Source of the DNA: an uncultured Clostridia bacterium
Lineage (GTDB): Bacteria; Bacillota; Clostridia; Christensenellales; Borkfalkiaceae
Assembly (NCBI GenBank): GCA_934254825.1
Contig: CAKQMB010000027.1
Coordinates: forward strand, 1-15,354
Length of the DNA stretch: 15,354 bases
Direction: 5' to 3'
The position numbers were made by a program, and so were the translations under genes. This document shows, piece after piece, positions 11,975 through 15,354 of this stretch (the first letter of the stretch is position 1; the number at the start of each line of letters is the position of its first letter). The notes beneath the pieces were generated by a model. The model was not told the DNA's origin. It worked only from the letters and a program-made list of their open reading frames with translations, and did not search any database.

Positions 11975-14176
11975 TTACCATTCGAGTATATTTCCGTTTT
12001 CGTCGTAATGCCAGAAGTTTCCGGATTCCGTCGGAGCGGTCTCGCTGTAATAGTAACGCGCGGCATTAAGGAAACAAGAATTGTAAGTTTCTTCTATCAT
12101 AATTTTTTCCCACTGTTCAGCCGTTCCCATATAATATACCGCATTCAGGTCATTCCAAGCTCGGAAAACCGCCTCTTTAATTGTAGTTACGCTTTCGGGA
12201 ATAACAATGCTTTCGCATTTCGCACCCTGAAACGCAAAAGCAGGTATAAATTGTACTGTATTTCCCAGGATGATTTTCTCAATTTTGCATCCGGTAAAAA
12301 TAGTATAATCATAATATGTACTATCGGAAGCAACGTAAGTACAATTTGTTGCGTTCCATATAACCGATTTAAGAGACGTGCATTTGCCAAATGCTCGCGA
12401 TTCTATTTTTACGACATTATTCGAGATTGTAACACTCGTTAACCCGCTGCATTCTGCAAACGCATAGCCCCCTATTCTTGTAACACTGTTCGGAAGGATA
12501 ATGTTCGTCAAGCTATTACAATATCTGAAAGCCGAATCTTCTATTTCGGATATGCCGTTTCCCAAACTAATTTCAGACAAGCCGCCGCAGCCCGAAAACG
12601 CCGATGATCCGATTGATTTCACGCTGTCCGGTATGACGATTTTTTTCAATGTCTTGCACCCGTAAAATGCATTCGAACCTATACTTATAACTCTGTTTGG
12701 AATGGTTATCTGTTCCAGATTTACACAGTTATAAAACGCATAATCGCCTATTTTCTCGATTGTTCCGTCTGTGGGGATGAAGCTGTTTTTACAGCCCGCA
12801 ATAACCGATTTCTGCGCTCTGTCGATAAGACAGTTATATTCGCTGTAATAATTTTTATTCTCGCGAGAAACAAATATTTCTTCTAATGCCGAACAATCGC
12901 CGAAAGCTTGCGCTCCGATGCTTGTTACGCTGTGCGGAATAATAACGCTTTTCAATGTCGGCGAATAATAAAATCCCGATTCCGCGATTTCCGTTACATA
13001 TTTTCCGTTATTCATGGCGGGAATCCTTATTTTTTCAGGCAAAGCATTTGACGATTTTTTTATAGAACACGTTCCGCCGTCCAACGACGTAAAAGTAAAA
13101 TATATCGAGTATTCCGGATCCGTTTCTCCGCAATTCAGACAACTTCCGTCACCAAAAGAATGACCGAGCGAAGGTATTTCTTCATAGGTGGTATAATCGC
13201 AGCGCGAGCAGGTTTCATAATCCGCATAACCGTTTTCATCGCATTTCGCCTCTTTCCCCTTGTGGAAAATATAATCGTGATCGAGTGCCGGGATCTGTTC
13301 GTAAGTCGTATAATTACAGCGCGAGCAATCCTTATATGCTTTCCACCCGAACTCCGTACATGTCGCGTTTTTTGCCTGATGAGAAGTTATGTCGTGTCCG
13401 AGTGCGGGAATTTCGATATACGTCGAATAGCTGCAACGCGTACAGGATTCGTATGCGTTATATCCGGATTCCGTGCATGTCGCGGCAACAGCTTCATGCG
13501 CAAGTATGTTATGTCCGAGCGCAGGTATGATTTCCTGTTCCAAAAGTATTTTATTGCATACCGAGCAATGCTTTCCGTCCGTCACGCCTTGTTTAAGGCA
13601 AGTTGCGGGTGTGCCTTTGTCGATAACCTCTATATGACTGTGCGGAGTGATTTCACGTCCGCAGTTTTTACAAAAACCGTTATCCAAATCATGCTCGGCA
13701 AGCGGAAGCTCACGGTACGTCGTATAATCGCAACGCGTACAGGTTTCGTATGCCGCAAACCCTTTTTCCGTGCATGTGGACGGCTTACCCTCATAAGAAA
13801 CAAGATCGTGTCCGAGAGCCGGAATAACCTCCTGAGCGGCTATAATTTCATTGCATAACGTGCATACTTTTCCTTCGGTAATTCCGCTTTCCGTACAAGT
13901 AGGCTCCACTCCCTTGTATGTAACTAATCTATGCCCGTAGTCGCCGTATTCAAAAGTATTCGCGTCGTATTTGCCGCAAATCTCGCAGGAAAAATAATAT
14001 ACCGCTTTCGTAGTGCATGTCGCAGGGGATTTTAAATATTTATCCGTAACATTTCGCTCAAAAACATGCTCATGCGGCTTTATCGGATTTGAAGAATAAA
14101 TACTGCATGCAATACATAAACTAATAATCGACAATAAAATCGCACATAATGATACCGATTTAAAAACTTTTTTCAC
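11975..14176 (-). CDS. BspA-like leucine-rich-repeat surface lipoprotein with Cys3His modules (733 aa)
   Basis: The N-terminus MKKVFKSVSLCAILLSIISLCIAC looks like a lipoprotein signal peptide (probable modified Cys24; a Cys at -3 is atypical). Residues 36-350 carry seven modules of about 40 residues of the form ATC-x10-CxxC-x15-GHD, plus two shortened CxxC units (169-172 and 346-349), giving nine CxxC pairs that could bind zinc or form disulfides. Residues about 390-690 are BspA-type LRR_5 repeats (SVTSIGAQAFGDCSALEEI and similar), often linked to host or cell attachment. The C-terminus FWHYDENGNILEW is typical of clostridial members. The GTG start at 14176 has GGAGG eight bases upstream. The promoter at 14210-14238 overlaps an operator of the divergent XRE regulator. 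Confidence 0.92.
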   Translation of the reverse strand: MKKVFKSVSLCAILLSIISLCIACSIYSSNPIKPHEHVFERNVTDKYLKSPATCTTKAVYYFSCEICGKYDANTFEYGDYGHRLVTYKGVEPTCTESGITEGKVCTLCNEIIAAQEVIPALGHDLVSYEGKPSTCTEKGFAAYETCTRCDYTTYRELPLAEHDLDNGFCKNCGREITPHSHIEVIDKGTPATCLKQGVTDGKHCSVCNKILLEQEIIPALGHNILAHEAVAATCTESGYNAYESCTRCSYSTYIEIPALGHDITSHQAKNATCTEFGWKAYKDCSRCNYTTYEQIPALDHDYIFHKGKEAKCDENGYADYETCSRCDYTTYEEIPSLGHSFGDGSCLNCGETDPEYSIYFTFTSLDGGTCSIKKSSNALPEKIRIPAMNNGKYVTEIAESGFYYSPTLKSVIIPHSVTSIGAQAFGDCSALEEIFVSRENKNYYSEYNCLIDRAQKSVIAGCKNSFIPTDGTIEKIGDYAFYNCVNLEQITIPNRVISIGSNAFYGCKTLKKIVIPDSVKSIGSSAFSGCGGLSEISLGNGISEIEDSAFRYCNSLTNIILPNSVTRIGGYAFAECSGLTSVTISNNVVKIESRAFGKCTSLKSVIWNATNCTYVASDSTYYDYTIFTGCKIEKIILGNTVQFIPAFAFQGAKCESIVIPESVTTIKEAVFRAWNDLNAVYYMGTAEQWEKIMIEETYNSCFLNAARYYYSETAPTESGNFWHYDENGNILEW

Positions 14177-14209
14177 AAGTATCTCCTCCGTTTTACTTTT
14201 TCAAACACA

Positions 14210-14238
14210 ATTATAATTCCGTTACGGAATTATGTCAA
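14210..14238 (-). promoter_or_regulatory. Consensus promoter with a palindromic operator filling its spacer (LRR lipoprotein)
   Basis: On the minus strand, TTGACA (14238-14233) and TATAAT (14215-14210) are exactly 17 bases apart. The palindrome ATAATTCCG-TTA-CGGAATTAT (14213-14233, perfect 9-bp arms) covers the spacer and reaches into both hexamers. Confidence 0.9.
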
Positions 14239-14253
14239 GCATTTTTAATGTTA

Positions 14254-14272
14254 TAATTCCAAAAATGAATTA
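14254..14272. promoter_or_regulatory. Second, weaker operator copy at the regulator's own promoter
   Basis: TAATTCCAAAAATGAATTA has 6-bp arms and keeps the outer bases of the site at 14213-14233. It overlaps a TATAAT -10 (14252-14257) for the plus-strand regulator, giving a likely autoregulatory loop. Confidence 0.6.
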
Positions 14273-14290
14273 AAACGAGTGTGCGAAGTT

Positions 14291-14548
14291 ATGAAATTAA
14301 GAAATAATAAATACGGTGACTGCAATATTATCGGAAGAAAAGTCGAACAGTTGAGAAAAGATAAGAAGATAAAACAAAAAGATTTTATCGCAAAACTTCA
14401 ACTTGAAGGCTTGGACATAAACCCTACAAGTTACTCTAAATTAGAAGGACAAATAAGAATAGCAACCGACAAAGAGGTATTTGCGATCGCAAAAGTTTTA
14501 GGAATAAAAACCGACGATTTGTTCGTTGAAGTCTTTGAAACCGATTGA
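14291..14548 (+). CDS. XRE-family small HTH regulator (85 aa)
   Basis: This is a single-domain helix-turn-helix protein. MKLRNNKYGDCNIIGRKVEQ leads into the HTH (about 14-77), with KIKQKDFIAKLQLEGLDINPTSYSKLEGQIRI as its central helices and the ending KEVFAIAKVLGIKTDDLFVE. It resembles small repressors of phage or accessory loci. It is divergent from the LRR lipoprotein gene, and two related palindromes lie between them, one across each promoter. I chose the ATG at 14291; an in-frame GTG at 14279 would add four residues. Neither has a strong ribosome binding site. The HTH core differs from that of the regulator at 8412, and so does the operator, so each seems dedicated to its own locus. Confidence 0.93.
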   Translation: MKLRNNKYGDCNIIGRKVEQLRKDKKIKQKDFIAKLQLEGLDINPTSYSKLEGQIRIATDKEVFAIAKVLGIKTDDLFVEVFETD

Positions 14549-14898
14549 CTTTTATATTTTTCGCATTGAAGAAAACAATCAGCGGAAGGCTTCTTATTTT
14601 CGATTCGTTTCAGGTTAATACGCTTTTTCGGTCAAAAACAGACAGAAACAACCGATAAGATGAGTTTCTTATATAAAATTAAAGCTTTATGTAAGCGGGT
14701 GATTGCTGATAGCTTACAATCTATAAATAAACAAGTAAGGGTGAACATTATTCGCCCGCTTTTTATGTCGATTTTTTTACACATTCCTGCCTTCGTCCTT
14801 TGAAAAATGGTGAGCTATCCATCATTATCAATATGGGAAGGCTTTCTTTTTTTACAATTCTTATCGATTATAATCTTTCATATAAAATATATAACAAA
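14549..14898. other. Non-coding stretch with one long imperfect hairpin
   Basis: I see no believable gene here. At 14693-14764, AAGCGGG pairs with CCCGCTT across a 54-base interior that contains a further CTTAC/GTAAG stem, and it ends in TTTT. It could be a terminator with a long loop or the 3' end of a small RNA. The rest is AT-rich with no clear signal. Confidence 0.4.
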
Positions 14899-14925
14899 AA
14901 AACACCGCTTTAATAGCGGTGTTTT
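14899..14925 (-). terminator. Terminator after the interrupted 5S copy
   Basis: AACACCGCT and AGCGGTGTT form a 9-11 bp stem with a five-base loop, followed on the minus strand by a run of T. It is nearly identical to the one at 15248-15275. Confidence 0.85.
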
Positions 14926-14934
14926 AGTGGAATG

Positions 14935-15195
14935 TGGCAACGACCTATCCTCCCGACAGATAAGCCGAACGGATAGAGAAAATCGGCGGCAAACGGAAGA
15001 GATTTCGTATTATGCAAATAAATACGCCCGAAGGCATACTCTATGTATTCCGAGGACGTTTTATGCAGCAGAATTCGGAAGATATTTCGCTTGACGGAGA
15101 TTTTATCCGTCCGTTCGGCGACAATACCCTGCAAGTACTTTCGGCGCCGCCGAAGCTTAACTTCTGCGTTCGGTATAAGATATGTGTAGCCGCCG
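14935..15195 (-). rRNA. rrf: Interrupted 5S rRNA-like gene (expanded 5S or 5S pseudogene)
   Basis: On the minus strand the sequence has clear 5S landmarks: CCGAACGCAGAAGTTAAG (loop C and helix III), GCGCCGAAAGTACTTGC (loop E region), GGGAGGATAGGTCG and a 3' end GTTGCC that can pair with GGCGGC at 15194-15189. Compared with the neighbouring copy, helix IV is kept through wobble pairs (GCAGG 15132-15128 with TCTGT 14960-14956), but its 4-base loop is replaced by 167 bases. The 5' half is about 15 bases too short and does not form normal helices II and III, so it may be a decayed copy. The two copies are almost identical over the 3' strand and terminator, which indicates a recent tandem duplication. 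Function is uncertain. Confidence 0.6.
14961..15127 (-). other. 167-base segment occupying the helix IV loop of the 5S-like gene
   Basis: It is bounded by a perfect 10-bp inverted repeat, GCCGAACGGA (14964-14973) and TCCGTTCGGC (15110-15119), which would extend helix IV as a stem. Inside, ATGCC-TTCG-GGCGT on the minus strand makes a small UUCG-capped hairpin. No transposase is present. A short open frame on the plus strand (MQINTPEGILYVFRGRF...) crosses the segment and runs into the 5S sequence. Confidence 0.65.
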
Positions 15196-15247
15196 GCTAT
15201 TACAAACGCAAAAATCGTATATCAACATACATAAAAATACATAACAA

Positions 15248-15275
15248 AAAACACCGCGTTTAATAGCGGTGTTTT
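15248..15275 (-). terminator. Terminator after the second 5S copy
   Basis: ACACCGC (15251-15257) pairs with GCGGTGT (15266-15272), with flanking A/T pairs and a T run on the minus strand, just after the 5S 3' end. Confidence 0.85.
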
Positions 15276-15284
15276 AGTGGAATG

Positions 15285-15354
15285 TGGCAACGACCTATCC
15301 TCCCGGCAGGTCACCCTGCAAGTACTTTCGGCGCGCTGAAGCTTAACTTCTGTG
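15285..15354 (-). rRNA. rrf: 5S rRNA, 3' part only (cut by the window end)
   Basis: The minus strand reads AGAAGTTAAGCTTCAGCGCG, then CCGAAAGTACTTGCAGGG, TGACCTGCCGGGAGG and ATAGGTCGTTGCCA. This is the 3' 60% of a normal bacterial 5S rRNA, with an intact helix IV (GCAGG-GTGA-CCTGC). Its 5' end, and any 16S/23S genes, lie beyond the window. Confidence 0.88.

Noticed and set aside
14610..14645. Another copy of the palindromic repeat core (GTTAATAC ... GGTCAAAAAC)
   Set aside because: Only two short blocks match and the spacing differs. The similarity is too weak to claim.
15012..15263. Plus-strand open frame of 83 codons across the 5S insertion
   Set aside because: It begins inside the insertion but continues antisense through conserved 5S sequence and the spacer, so it is not a normal gene. 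Only its first part could be a relic of a coding segment.
1..15354. CRISPR arrays, prophage genes, transposases or toxin-antitoxin pairs
   Set aside because: I saw no regularly spaced repeats, cas genes, phage structural genes, transposases or integrases. The XRE genes stand alone and have no partner toxin beside them.

Overview
The window looks like chromosomal DNA from a low-to-mid GC, Gram-positive anaerobe, most likely an uncultured gut clostridium. I infer this from strong AGGAG-type ribosome binding sites, a clostridial-style feoA-feoA-feoB-Cys-rich gene cluster, BspA-like leucine-rich-repeat surface lipoproteins with Cys/His modules, and perfect TTGACA-N17-TATAAT promoters. No finer taxonomic placement is justified.

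Layout. 1-1479 (minus): an ABC exporter pair, with the ATPase followed by an FtsX/MacB-like permease that ends early near the window edge. 1545-5107 (minus): a ferrous-iron operon (FeoA-like, FeoA, FeoB, FeoB-associated Cys-rich protein) with a consensus promoter, a roughly 135-nt structured leader and a terminator. A TetR-family regulator (5182-5787) is divergent from it and its mRNA looks leaderless. 5892-8244 (minus): three genes for membrane or surface proteins of unknown function, driven by a promoter whose whole 17-bp spacer is a palindrome. The divergent XRE regulator at 8412-8618 has a second copy of that palindrome upstream. 8816-9596: a pyroglutamyl-peptidase-like gene embedded in palindromic repeats. 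9594-11710 (minus): a HAD hydrolase and a MATE transporter, translationally coupled. 11975-14176 (minus): a 733-residue Cys-rich/LRR lipoprotein facing a second XRE regulator (14291-14548), again with a palindrome filling the promoter spacer. 14899-15354 (minus): two tandem 5S rRNA copies, each followed by a terminator. The second copy transcribed is interrupted by about 163 extra bases in helix IV and is degenerate in its 5' half.

How the parts work together. Three separate modules share one design: a small local DNA-binding regulator sits divergent from the membrane or surface genes it probably controls, and palindromic operators overlap an otherwise optimal promoter. A family of imperfect palindromes (about 110-160 bp) lies at gene ends in the middle of the window. 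A related 23-nt tract appears in the feo leader. The strongest candidates for something unusual are the interrupted 5S gene, the repeated acidic insertion in the FeoB extracytoplasmic loop, the operator-in-spacer design and the palindromic repeat family.
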